A stretch of DNA of 64,000 nucleotides. It comes from Azospirillum fermentarium. Its GTDB lineage: Bacteria; Pseudomonadota; Alphaproteobacteria; Azospirillales; Azospirillaceae. The notes beneath the pieces were generated by a model that saw nothing but the letters and a program-made list of their open reading frames with translations, had not been told where the DNA came from and ran no database searches. The DNA is taken from assembly GCF_025961205.1 (NCBI RefSeq), contig NZ_JAOQNH010000003.1:1-64000 (forward strand), written 5' to 3'. Positions 18,433 through 25,830 of this stretch are shown here, piece after piece. Position 1 is the first letter of the stretch. The number at the start of each line of letters is the position of its first letter. Both the position numbers and the translations under genes were made by a program.

Positions 18433-18837
18433 TCAGCCCTGTTCCAGCATGGTGGCCGCCGCCGCCACCGCCGCGGCGGCATAGGGGCGGACCCGCGCCG
18501 GGATCTGCGACGGGTTGATGCCCGGCCCCAGGATGCCCACGCCCACCGGCTTCATGAAGTCCAGCTGCAGGTCGATCAGGCTCTTGATCACCGCGTGGCC
18601 CATCACCGATCCGTGCTCGGTCTCCCCCCGCTCGATGATGCCCAGCACCACCGCCGCGGCCACGTCGTCGCGCGCCAGCAGCCGCTTGACCGCCAGCGGC
18701 TTTTCCATGGAGCCGGGAACCCACACCTCCGCCACGATGGTCAGCCCGCGGGCGGCGGCCACCGTGCGCGCCTCCTCCAGCATCTCTTCGCCCTCGCGGC
18801 GGTGGAAGCTGCCCAGCACGATTGCAATGTTCGGCAT
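18433..18837 (-). CDS. ribH: 6,7-dimethyl-8-ribityllumazine synthase, archaeal-like
   Basis: Protein of 134 residues resembling lumazine synthase, which condenses 5-amino-6-ribitylaminouracil with 3,4-dihydroxy-2-butanone 4-phosphate in riboflavin synthesis. The motifs VPGSMEKPLAVKRLL and LGIIERGETEHGSVMGHAVIKSLIDLQLD match the family, including the His after GETE. The later stretch KPVGVGILGPGINPSQIPAR is closer to what I know of archaeal RibH than to standard bacterial enzymes. GAGAGGACC precedes the ATG. No other rib gene is adjacent, so this may be a second, specialised copy. The family call is good; the archaeal affinity is from memory of motifs. Confidence 0.75.
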   Translation of the reverse strand: MPNIAIVLGSFHRREGEEMLEEARTVAAARGLTIVAEVWVPGSMEKPLAVKRLLARDDVAAAVVLGIIERGETEHGSVMGHAVIKSLIDLQLDFMKPVGVGILGPGINPSQIPARVRPYAAAAVAAAATMLEQG

Positions 18838-18928
18838 GCGGTCCTCTCGGTTGAAGAAACGGTTCCTCTGGTTGCCGGTCTACCCCAAACCCCCGATTCG
18901 CGGAAGGGGCAAACGGCGCCCGTCCGCG

Positions 18929-18960
18929 TGTGACGCATTGTGGAGCACACAAGCATCACA
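18929..18960. promoter_or_regulatory. Inverted repeat upstream of parA
   Basis: Imperfect palindrome with arms TGTGACGCATTGTG (18929-18942) and CACAAGCATCACA (18948-18960) around GAGCA, about 70 bp before the parA start. A TTGACA hexamer follows at 18964-18969. Since ParA here has its own helix-turn-helix, this is a likely autoregulatory operator, or alternatively a ParB site. Confidence 0.5.
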
Positions 18961-19027
18961 GCAATTGACACACACCATCAACCGCGCCAAGGTGCCGCCC
19001 GCAAGGGGGAAGCCGAAGGGGGTATCC

Positions 19028-20083
19028 ATGGCCCATGAGATGAGCGGCGAGGAGCTGCGCAGCTACCGCGAGCAGCGGGGCATGAATCAGCAGGAACTGG
19101 TGACGTGGCTGAACGAGCGGATGGGCCGCCGGTACGACCGCGCCAAGATCTCCCGCTGGGAAACCGGGGCGGAGCGGATCCCCCAGACCGTGGCCGCGGC
19201 CCTGAAGACCGCGGTCAGCCCCGTGGGCATTCCCGCCGCGTCGGTCCGCGCCGCACCCATCGTGTTCTGCGCCGCCAACCAGAAGGGCGGGGTGGCCAAG
19301 ACCACCACCTGCGTCAACGTGGCGTGGCTGCTGGCCGCCGCCGGGCGGCGGGTGCTGCTGGTGGATTGCGACCCCCAGGCCAACGCCACCGTGCATCTGG
19401 GCGTCGATCCCCACGAAACCGAGCTGGCCAAGGCCACCCTGACCCACGCGCTGAAATCCACCCGGCCCATGCGGGAATTCGTGACGCCGGTGTGCGACGG
19501 GGCGTTCGACCTGCTGCCCTCGTCCATTTCCCTGGCGGCGGCCGACCGGGAACTGCTGCGCCAGCCCAACGGCACGCTGATCCTGCGGGCCAAGATCGCC
19601 CAGCTTGCCGGTCTCTACGACGTGGTGGTGCTCGATTGCCCGCCGCACCTGGGCGAGCTTACGGTGTCGGTGCTGAACGCCGCCGACCAGCTTCTCATCC
19701 CGACCCAGACCGAGATGCTGTCGATGATGGGCATCCCGCAGCTTTTCGAGACCATCGCGGGCGTGCGCGAGCTGGTGAACCCGCGGCTGCGGGTGCTGGG
19801 CATCCTGCCCACCATGTACAGCCCCCGCCGGCTGCAGGACGAGCAGGTGATGGCGGAGCTGCGCGAGCTGGCGGCGGTGGAGCAGTTGCGCCTGTTCTCT
19901 CCCGTCAAGCGGGCGGCAGACTATTCCAAGAGCGTGATGGCCGGGCGGCCCGGTCTGGCCATCAACCCCAACTCCGCCGGGGCGGAAAGCTATCAGGAAA
20001 TCGCCGACGCGCTGCTGGTGCTGATCAACGACGATACCGGGCGGGCCAGTGCCGGGCCGGAGGGGGTGACCCATGGTGCGTAA
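19028..20083 (+). CDS. parA: ParA partition ATPase with N-terminal helix-turn-helix
   Basis: Protein of 351 residues. A Cro/C1-type helix-turn-helix occupies about residues 6-60 (YREQRGMNQQELVTWLNERM...KISRWETG). The ParA ATPase follows, with the deviant Walker A motif KGGVAKTTT at residues 86-94, LLVDCDPQANATVHLG, and the Walker B region VVVLDCPPHLGELTVSVL. Fusion of a DNA-binding domain to ParA is typical of plasmid type Ia systems that repress their own promoter. The ATG at 19028 follows AAGGGGGT. It overlaps parB by 11 bases and lies 4 kb from repA, so it most likely partitions this replicon. Confidence 0.93.
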   Translation: MAHEMSGEELRSYREQRGMNQQELVTWLNERMGRRYDRAKISRWETGAERIPQTVAAALKTAVSPVGIPAASVRAAPIVFCAANQKGGVAKTTTCVNVAWLLAAAGRRVLLVDCDPQANATVHLGVDPHETELAKATLTHALKSTRPMREFVTPVCDGAFDLLPSSISLAAADRELLRQPNGTLILRAKIAQLAGLYDVVVLDCPPHLGELTVSVLNAADQLLIPTQTEMLSMMGIPQLFETIAGVRELVNPRLRVLGILPTMYSPRRLQDEQVMAELRELAAVEQLRLFSPVKRAADYSKSVMAGRPGLAINPNSAGAESYQEIADALLVLINDDTGRASAGPEGVTHGA

Positions 20084-20963
20084 GCTGGACACCACCAACA
20101 CCGGCCTGTTCAAGCGGGCCATGAGCCGCACCGGGGCCGGAGGGGGCAGCAACAGCGCCCTGTTCGGCCTGTCCAGCGCGGTGCGCTACCGCGAGATCCC
20201 GCTGGCCCAGATCGAGCCCAACCCCGGCCAGCCCCGCCGCAATGCCCGTGGCGCGGAGATCGCGGCGCTCGCCGCCTCCATCGAGCAGAAGGGGCTGCTC
20301 CAGCCGCTGAACGTGCGGGAGGTGGCGCCCGACCGCTTCCAGATCATCGCCGGGGAGCGGCGCTATTGGGCGCTCATGTCCCTGGAGCGCGCCACCGCCC
20401 CGGCCCTGGTGCTCGACACCGACGATGTGCAGGTGCTGGCCCTGATCGAGAACGTCCAGCGGGTGGACCTGCACCCGGTGGACCTGGCCCTGTCGCTGAA
20501 GGGGCTGATCGGGGACAAGGGGCTGACCCAGGAACAGGCGGCGGTGCTGATCGGCAAGTCGCAGGAGTATGTGGCCCGTCTGGTCGGCATCCTGCGGCTG
20601 CCCGCCGACATCCTGGACGACGCGCCCAACCACCCGCAGGTCTCCGCCTCCCTGCTGATGGAACTGGCGGAACTGGGCGACGAGGCCGCGTTGCGCGCCC
20701 TGTGGGCACGGGTGGGGGAAGGGCTGACGGTCAAGGAGGTGCGCGCCGCCAAGCGCGAGCGCCGCGAGATCCGCCCCCCGGCGGCAGCCCCGGCCACCCC
20801 CTCGGCGCTCTATGTGCCGGTGCTGCGCAGCCTGCGCACCTCCGTCCTCAAGCTGCGCAACCTGTCGGACGAGGGGACGCGCATCGACGAGGACCAGCGG
20901 CGGGAGCTGCTGACCCTGCGCAACGCCATCGACGCCGTGCTGAACGAGACATTAGACGGCTAA
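20073..20963 (+). CDS. parB: ParB partition protein
   Basis: DNA-binding and CTP-hydrolysing partition protein of 296 residues. The ParB/Srx domain has IPLAQIEPNPGQPRR and the GERRYW motif at residues 94-99. The helix-turn-helix domain contains LTQEQAAVLIGKSQEYVARLVGILRLP. The C-terminal 70 residues after a Pro/Ala linker probably form the dimerisation part. It starts inside parA in another frame, so production is coupled. The centromere site is not known; the palindrome at 20985 is a candidate. Confidence 0.93.
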   Translation: MVRKLDTTNTGLFKRAMSRTGAGGGSNSALFGLSSAVRYREIPLAQIEPNPGQPRRNARGAEIAALAASIEQKGLLQPLNVREVAPDRFQIIAGERRYWALMSLERATAPALVLDTDDVQVLALIENVQRVDLHPVDLALSLKGLIGDKGLTQEQAAVLIGKSQEYVARLVGILRLPADILDDAPNHPQVSASLLMELAELGDEAALRALWARVGEGLTVKEVRAAKRERREIRPPAAAPATPSALYVPVLRSLRTSVLKLRNLSDEGTRIDEDQRRELLTLRNAIDAVLNETLDG

Positions 20964-20984
20964 TAACTGAGTGAGACAGTCGGA

Positions 20985-21029
20985 AAAATGTCAACAACGG
21001 GGCGATCATTGCCCCGTTGTTGACATTTT
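20985..21029. repeat. Perfect 19-bp palindrome after parB
   Basis: Arms AAAATGTCAACAACGGGGC (20985-21003) and the exact complement (21011-21029) enclose a 7-base loop, 21 bases after the parB stop. It has the GC core and T-rich end of an intrinsic terminator, but the unusually long perfect arms also fit a ParB-binding centromere. Confidence 0.75.
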
Positions 21030-21149
21030 GCCTTTGATGAGGCGCTTTCAACCCAGCCCGAACACAGTGTTCGGCGGAGGGTGGGGTCACGGTGGGCGGT
21101 TCCGGTGGTATGACCAGCCATCTCAAAGCCCAAAAAGGGATTCCGCCTC

Positions 21150-21560
21150 ATGAAGTCCGTTTCCATTCTCACCCTGTCCGACGCCAAGACCATTGCCGCC
21201 GCCGCCGAGGACGAGGCCCGCCGCCAGGGCTGGAACGTGGTCGTCGCCATCGTCGATGCCGGTGGGCACCTGATCTATCTGCAGCGGATGGACGACACCC
21301 AGGTGGGGTCGGTGGTGGTGGCCCAGGAAAAGGCCCGCACCGCCGTGCTGTTCCGCCGCCCGTCCAAGGCGCTGGAAGACACCGTGCTGGGCGGCAAGCC
21401 GCACATGATGACCCTGCCGGGGGCCACCGCCATCGAAGGCGGCCTGCCGCTGGTCCACAATGGCCAGGTGATGGGCGCCATCGGCGTGTCGGGTGTGATG
21501 TCGCACCAGGACGGCATGGTCGCCAAGGCCGGTGCGGACGTGCTGGCAACGCTGGCGTGA
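21150..21560 (+). CDS. GlcG/HbpS-family protein (heme-binding-like)
   Basis: Small protein of 136 residues of the GlcG/HbpS (DUF336) family. Signature segments are GWNVVVAIVDAGGHLIYLQRMDD, AQEKARTAVLFRRPSKALED, TLPGATAIEGGLPLVHNGQVMGAIGVSG. Members occur near glycolate oxidation and catabolic operons, and HbpS binds heme and oligomerises. No signal peptide is present, so it is probably cytoplasmic. It lies alone after parAB, so the role here is unknown. A GC hairpin separates it from the convergent XRE gene. Confidence 0.85.
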   Translation: MKSVSILTLSDAKTIAAAAEDEARRQGWNVVVAIVDAGGHLIYLQRMDDTQVGSVVVAQEKARTAVLFRRPSKALEDTVLGGKPHMMTLPGATAIEGGLPLVHNGQVMGAIGVSGVMSHQDGMVAKAGADVLATLA

Positions 21561-21568
21561 GATAAGGG

Positions 21569-21593
21569 CGGCGGGGCCAACCCGGCCCCGCCG
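21569..21593. terminator. Hairpin between convergent genes
   Basis: A 10-bp perfect stem (CGGCGGGGCC at 21569-21578, complement at 21584-21593, loop AACCC) fills the 34-bp gap between the GlcG-like gene and the XRE regulator. It lacks a T-run, so its efficiency as a terminator is uncertain. Confidence 0.6.
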
Positions 21594-21594
21594 G

Positions 21595-21792
21595 TCATTC
21601 GTCCGAATCCTCGAAGATCTCTTCGATGGTCAGCCCGAACACGCGGGCGATCCTGAAGGCCAGCGGCAGGCTGGGGTCGTAGCGCCCGACCTCGATGGCA
21701 TTCACCGTCTGGCGGGAGACGCCGAGCAGACCGGCCAGGGTGGCCTGCGACCAATCCCGCGCGCCGCGCAAATCACGGACCCGGTTCTTCAT
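21595..21792 (-). CDS. Small XRE-family transcriptional regulator
   Basis: A 65-residue protein that is essentially one helix-turn-helix domain: VRDLRGARDWSQATLAGLLGVSRQTVNAIEVGRYDPSLPLAF. It resembles the YgzD/YozG group of very short regulators often paired with a small membrane protein. The ATG at 21792 overlaps the stop of the upstream membrane-protein gene (ATGA), so the two are translated together. The palindrome at 22184-22201 in the promoter is its likely operator. Confidence 0.9.
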   Translation of the reverse strand: MKNRVRDLRGARDWSQATLAGLLGVSRQTVNAIEVGRYDPSLPLAFRIARVFGLTIEEIFEDSDE

Positions 21793-22163
21793 GCGTAGCG
21801 CCGGCTGACCAGCAGCAGCGCGCCCACCCACAGCGCCGCCATCAGCGGCCATACGGTGAACATGGACAGTCTGGGCAGGCCGGTTCCTTCCAGAAAACCA
21901 TAGCTGAAGGTGATGAGGGCGGTGCCGGCGAAGGCAAGCGCCAGCGCCTCCACCTGCACCCGCCGCTGCAACTCGTCCATCCGCCGCACCTGCCGGACGA
22001 TCACGGCGCAGAGGCCGGTGGCCGGCACCATGGGCAGCAGGGCCACCGCCGTCAGCCATGGCTGTTCCAGCCCCCCCTGCAACAGGATCCGCGACATGAA
22101 GAGAGCCGTCCCATAGGCCAGCAGGCCGAGGGTGAAACGGCGCAGATACGCAGGCAGGGGCAT
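21789..22163 (-). CDS. Four-helix membrane protein paired with XRE regulator
   Basis: A 124-residue hydrophobic protein with four predicted membrane helices (about residues 10-28, 36-56, 76-94 and 101-119) and a polar loop VRQVRRMDELQRRVQVEA between helices 2 and 3. I do not recognise a catalytic motif. Similar proteins next to short XRE regulators are widespread and of unknown function. GGAGAGAG precedes the ATG at 22163. Confidence 0.8.
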   Translation of the reverse strand: MPLPAYLRRFTLGLLAYGTALFMSRILLQGGLEQPWLTAVALLPMVPATGLCAVIVRQVRRMDELQRRVQVEALALAFAGTALITFSYGFLEGTGLPRLSMFTVWPLMAALWVGALLLVSRRYA

Positions 22164-22183
22164 GGGACACTCTCTCCACCGGA

Positions 22184-22239
22184 TGTAAAGGATACTTTAC
22201 AGTGACGGCGGCGCCTGGTCATGTCAAGGAAGCTTTACA
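22184..22239 (-). promoter_or_regulatory. Operator/promoter of the membrane-protein/XRE operon
   Basis: A perfect inverted repeat TGTAAAG-GATA-CTTTACA (22184-22201) lies 21 bases before the start codon at 22163. A further CTTTACA half-site is at 22233-22239. On the minus strand a TTGACA hexamer is present at 22222-22227. The layout suggests repression by the XRE protein. The rest of the 22164-22411 gap holds nothing else that I recognise. Confidence 0.6.
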
Positions 22240-22411
22240 TTGCCTTGTTCCTTGACCCGTGGGGTGGACCCGGCCATGCTGGTGACGGGCGCTGCCGGCG
22301 CCTCCCCGTCCGCGGAAAGGGCTGCGCCCACGGCTTGCCTGGATCGGTTTCCCTGTCCTGTCCCTTTTCGGTCTTTCCGGCGGACGAAGACGCGTGGGAA
22401 AGGGATGTGTG

Positions 22412-23668
22412 ATGAGCGAGCGCTCACCATCGGGTGCCGGCCCCTTCCGGCTCACTCTCGAACAGCAGAAGAAGCGGGCGAAGGAGTTGCTGGCCGTGGT
22501 GCGGGCCGGCGACGGCGATGCCCTGGTCCGGTGGAACCGCCACCGGCCCGACGGGGCCGCCCTGTGCCTTGCCACCGCCCAGCATGTGATCGCCCGTGAA
22601 CTGGGCGTGCCAAGCTGGCCGCGGCTGAAGGCCCATGTGGAGGCCATGGACCGGGCGCGCCGCGTCATGGGGCGGGGGGGTGCCCTGGACGGGGAATCCC
22701 GCACCCTGCACATCCGTTGCGGCTCCGACATCCGCGAACGGTTGCGCGATGCCGGGCTGGCCGGCGATTTCCTGGAATATGCCAACCCCTTCTGCCAGGG
22801 GCCGGTGACCGATGGGCCGGACTTCCTGGACCGGCGGGCGGCGTTCCTCGCCGTGTCCTATGGCCCGGCCCTTGGCCTCTCCGCCGCCGATCTGCGCACC
22901 CGGCTGGAGCGGGAGGAAGCGGGGCTGGCCGCTGCCAACACCTATGACCGCGTGGTGCTGTGGTTCGAGCACGACGGTTATGACCAGTTGATCCTGGCCC
23001 GCTGCCTGGAGCGTTTCGCCGTCCTCGGCCCGCCGCCGGTGCTGGAGATGGTGTCGCTCAACCACTTCCCCGGGAGCACCCGCTTCATCGGCCTGGGGCA
23101 GTTGCCGCCCGAGGCCCTGCGCCTGCTGTGGGCGAAGCGCCGAGTCGTTCCGTGGGCGGACTGCCGGGTGGGGCAGGGGGTGTGGCAGGCGCTGACGGTC
23201 CCGGACCCGGACGGGCTGGCAGCACGGCTGCGGCAGGGGTTCGGTGGATTGCCCTATATGGCCGCGGCGGTGCGCCGGCATTTGCAGGAACTGCCCGGCA
23301 CCGGCGACGGCCTGGGCCTGACGCAACGGCTGATCCTGACGGCGCTGGCCGAACGGGACCGCACCGTCGGCGACGTCTGGCGCGTGCTGATGCGGAAGAC
23401 GGACCCGCTGCCCTTTCTGACTGACCTGATGCTGTGGGAGTGCGTGGGCGGACTGCTGGATGCTGCAGACCCGGCGGTCACCGCGGACACCGCCCCCTGG
23501 CCCAACCGCCGTCTGGCGCTGACCGGGACCGGGCGGGATGTCCTGGCCGGGCGGCGGGACTGGCTGTCCTGCGGCCCGGCGGAGCGCTGGGTGGGCGGTA
23601 CGGCCATCCGCCCCGGTGCGCCCATGTGGCGGTGGGACGACGCGGCGGATGCGATACGGTGTTATTAG
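22412..23668 (+). CDS. DUF1835-domain protein
   Basis: A 418-residue cytoplasmic protein. The N-terminal segment (about residues 12-80) has LTLEQQKKRAKELL and LGVPSWPRLKAHVEAM, a helical motif also seen ahead of ankyrin repeats. The DUF1835 region begins near residue 100 (TLHIRCGSDIRERLRDAGLAGDFLEYANPFCQGP) and includes VVLWFEHDGYDQLILARCLERF. Its function is unknown. The ATG at 22412 follows AAAGGGA; a GTG at 22394 is an alternative. The 3' half contains three sequences nearly identical to the origin iterons (23128-23147, 23151-23168, 23443-23460). Confidence 0.8.
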   Translation: MSERSPSGAGPFRLTLEQQKKRAKELLAVVRAGDGDALVRWNRHRPDGAALCLATAQHVIARELGVPSWPRLKAHVEAMDRARRVMGRGGALDGESRTLHIRCGSDIRERLRDAGLAGDFLEYANPFCQGPVTDGPDFLDRRAAFLAVSYGPALGLSAADLRTRLEREEAGLAAANTYDRVVLWFEHDGYDQLILARCLERFAVLGPPPVLEMVSLNHFPGSTRFIGLGQLPPEALRLLWAKRRVVPWADCRVGQGVWQALTVPDPDGLAARLRQGFGGLPYMAAAVRRHLQELPGTGDGLGLTQRLILTALAERDRTVGDVWRVLMRKTDPLPFLTDLMLWECVGGLLDAADPAVTADTAPWPNRRLALTGTGRDVLAGRRDWLSCGPAERWVGGTAIRPGAPMWRWDDAADAIRCY

Positions 23669-23684
23669 CCGTCGAATAACCCCG

Positions 23685-24527
23685 TCACCCCCGCCGCCGC
23701 GCCACCGCCTGACCGAAGCGGGACGGGGCGGTGGGGGCGGCGTCCACCATGCGGCGGGTGCGGTCCGCCGCCCCCTTCACCAGTTCGGGGATCAGGGCGG
23801 CTTCGGGCAGGTTCTCCCAATAGCGCTTGGGCATGTTGGTCTGCAGCACCGCCGGGTTGACCCGCGCCGGGTTGAAGGTGGCGGCGTAATAGGTGCGCCA
23901 CAGATCGTCCAGCGCGTCACCGTCCGGGGCGGCGCTGCGCTGGACGCCGGGGGAAAAGCTCATGTCCGTCCCATCCCAATGAGCGCAGCGCAGCGGCGTC
24001 AGGATCGACCAGCGCATGGCGGTGAAGCGGCGCACGAAGAACGGGACCGCCGCCTCCACCACGGGGTGGGCCGGCTCGAACCACGCCACATAGGGGCCGT
24101 CCTCCCCCGCCTCGGGGGTTTCCACCTGACGGAAGCGGACGAAGGCGTGCATGTGGTGGATCTCCCGCCGCACGGCGCGTTCCAGGCTTTCCACCCGGCG
24201 GACCAGCGGATCGGCGGGGTCGTTCAGCACCTCCCGCTCGCCGCGGTTGACCCGCCACAGCAGGCCGTAGAGCAGGGCGAAGCGCTCCGGGTCGCTGTGG
24301 CACAGGGCGAGATCGGCCAGCTCCACGAACCGCCGCGGCACCCGCACCGCGGTGGCGGGGGTGTCCGCCGGCAGGGTATCGGCGGGATCGCCGGCAAACA
24401 GGGCCGGCTGCTCGCCAGCCACGGTCCAGGTGACGGACACCGGCGGCACCCCGTGGGCCAGCAGCCGGCGGGCGGCGGTGCGCCACCCGTCCACGTCGGC
24501 GGGGTGGGCCAGGGTGATCTCGGGCAT
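23685..24527 (-). CDS. DUF4130 protein, partner of a DNA-repair-type radical SAM protein
   Basis: A 280-residue protein of the family described as probable DNA metabolism proteins; the same domain is fused to uracil-DNA glycosylases in UdgX-like proteins elsewhere. Typical segments are RFALLYGLLWRVNRGEREVLNDPADP, LERAVRREIHHMHAFVRFR, YVAWFEPAHPVVEAAVPFFVRRF and the end MPKRYWENLPEAALIPELV. It follows the radical SAM gene by 18 bases, the standard pairing. Its biochemical activity is unknown; a role in repair or modification of DNA is the usual proposal. Confidence 0.85.
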   Translation of the reverse strand: MPEITLAHPADVDGWRTAARRLLAHGVPPVSVTWTVAGEQPALFAGDPADTLPADTPATAVRVPRRFVELADLALCHSDPERFALLYGLLWRVNRGEREVLNDPADPLVRRVESLERAVRREIHHMHAFVRFRQVETPEAGEDGPYVAWFEPAHPVVEAAVPFFVRRFTAMRWSILTPLRCAHWDGTDMSFSPGVQRSAAPDGDALDDLWRTYYAATFNPARVNPAVLQTNMPKRYWENLPEAALIPELVKGAADRTRRMVDAAPTAPSRFGQAVARRRG

Positions 24528-24545
24528 GGGGCGTTCTCCCGGTTT

Positions 24546-25751
24546 TCAGAACAGGCTCAGTTGTTCCGGCGGCGGGGCCAGCAGGCTGCGCAGATGGTCC
24601 CGGTCCAGCAGGCGGGTGGGGCGGTGGTCCGCCGTGACGACGAAGGGGGTCAGCGTGCGCAGCGGCACCCGCATCCGCCCCAGATCGTCCAGCCGCAGGC
24701 GGCGGTGGCGGCGGCTGTCGATCAGCCGGTCCACCGTCTTCACCCCCAGCCCCGGCACCCGCAGCAGCATCTCCCGCGGGGCGGCGTTGAGATCCACGGG
24801 GAAACGGTCGCGGTGGGCAAGCGCCCAGGCCAGCTTGGGGTCGATGTCCAGATCCAGCATGCCGCCATCGCCGCCGATCTCCTCCACCCCGAAGCCGTAG
24901 AAGCGCAGCAGCCAGTCGGCCTGGTACAGCCGGTGCTCGCGCACCAGCGGCGGCGCCTTGGACGGCAGGGCGTGGCTGGTGTCGGGGATGGGGCTGAAGG
25001 CGGAGTAATAGACCCGCTTCAGCCGGAACCGCCGGTACAGCGTGTCGCTGGTCCGCAAGAGCGTGCGGTCGTCGGCCCCGTCGGCGCCGACGATCATCTG
25101 GGTGCTTTGCCCGGCGGGTGCGAAGCGCGGGGCGCGCCGTTCGGCCAGCGTCTCTTCGATGCGGCGGTGCAGATGGCCCATGGAGCGGCGGATGGCCGGC
25201 AGCCCCTTCTCGGGCGCCAGCGCGGCCAGCCCCTGCTCGGTCGGCAGTTCCATGTTGACGCTGAGCCGGTCGGCGTAGCGCCCCGCCTCCTCCACCAGTT
25301 CAGGCGAGGCTTCGGCGATGGTCTTCAGATGGATGTAGCCGCGGAACCCGTGGTCGAGCCGCAGGCACCGCACCACCCGCACCAGCTCCTCCATGGTGTG
25401 GTCGGGGGTGCGGACAATGCCGGAGCTGAGGAACAGCCCCTCGATCATGTTGCGCTTGTAGAAGCCCAGCGTCAGCCGCACCACCTCGTCCACCGTGAAG
25501 CGGGCGCGCGGCACGTTGCTGGAGCGGCGGTTGACGCAATAGAGGCAGTCGAAGACGCAGACGTTGGTCAGCAGGATCTTCAACAGCGCGATGCACCGCC
25601 CGTCGGGGGCGAAGGAATGGCAGATGCCCATGCCGGTGGTGGACCCGATGCCCCCCGACAGCGCATCGCGCTTCTGTCCCCCGCTGGACGCGCAGGAGGC
25701 ATCGTACTTGGCGGCATCGGCCAGGATTTCCAGCTTTCGGCGCAGGTCCAT
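24546..25751 (-). CDS. Putative DNA modification/repair radical SAM protein
   Basis: A 401-residue radical SAM enzyme. The [4Fe-4S]-binding CxxxCxxC is visible as CVFDCLYC, preceded by the family marker KYDASCASSG. The barrel continues with EGLFLSSGIVRTPDHTMEELV and LSVNMELPTEQGLAALAP. A helix-hairpin-helix DNA-binding element lies near the C-terminus (LNAAPREMLLRVPGLGVKTVDRLID), which supports action on DNA. With the DUF4130 gene downstream it forms a widespread two-gene unit of unknown reaction. No uracil glycosylase gene is adjacent. Confidence 0.88.
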   Translation of the reverse strand: MDLRRKLEILADAAKYDASCASSGGQKRDALSGGIGSTTGMGICHSFAPDGRCIALLKILLTNVCVFDCLYCVNRRSSNVPRARFTVDEVVRLTLGFYKRNMIEGLFLSSGIVRTPDHTMEELVRVVRCLRLDHGFRGYIHLKTIAEASPELVEEAGRYADRLSVNMELPTEQGLAALAPEKGLPAIRRSMGHLHRRIEETLAERRAPRFAPAGQSTQMIVGADGADDRTLLRTSDTLYRRFRLKRVYYSAFSPIPDTSHALPSKAPPLVREHRLYQADWLLRFYGFGVEEIGGDGGMLDLDIDPKLAWALAHRDRFPVDLNAAPREMLLRVPGLGVKTVDRLIDSRRHRRLRLDDLGRMRVPLRTLTPFVVTADHRPTRLLDRDHLRSLLAPPPEQLSLF

Positions 25752-25830
25752 CGTTCTACCCCCTCACCTATGGGCGGGGGGCAGTATGTTCCCTAATTGT
25801 TCCATCTTCAAGAGGGAACGGCCACGCCCC

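Noticed and set aside
16317..18518. Long plus-strand frame opposite the histidine kinase
   Set aside because: It is rich in Gly, Arg, Gln and His with no family similarity, while the minus strand has a complete kinase with all motifs.
23685..25751. UdgX-type uracil-DNA glycosylase
   Set aside because: Only the DUF4130 domain and the radical SAM partner are present; no glycosylase domain follows in frame or nearby.
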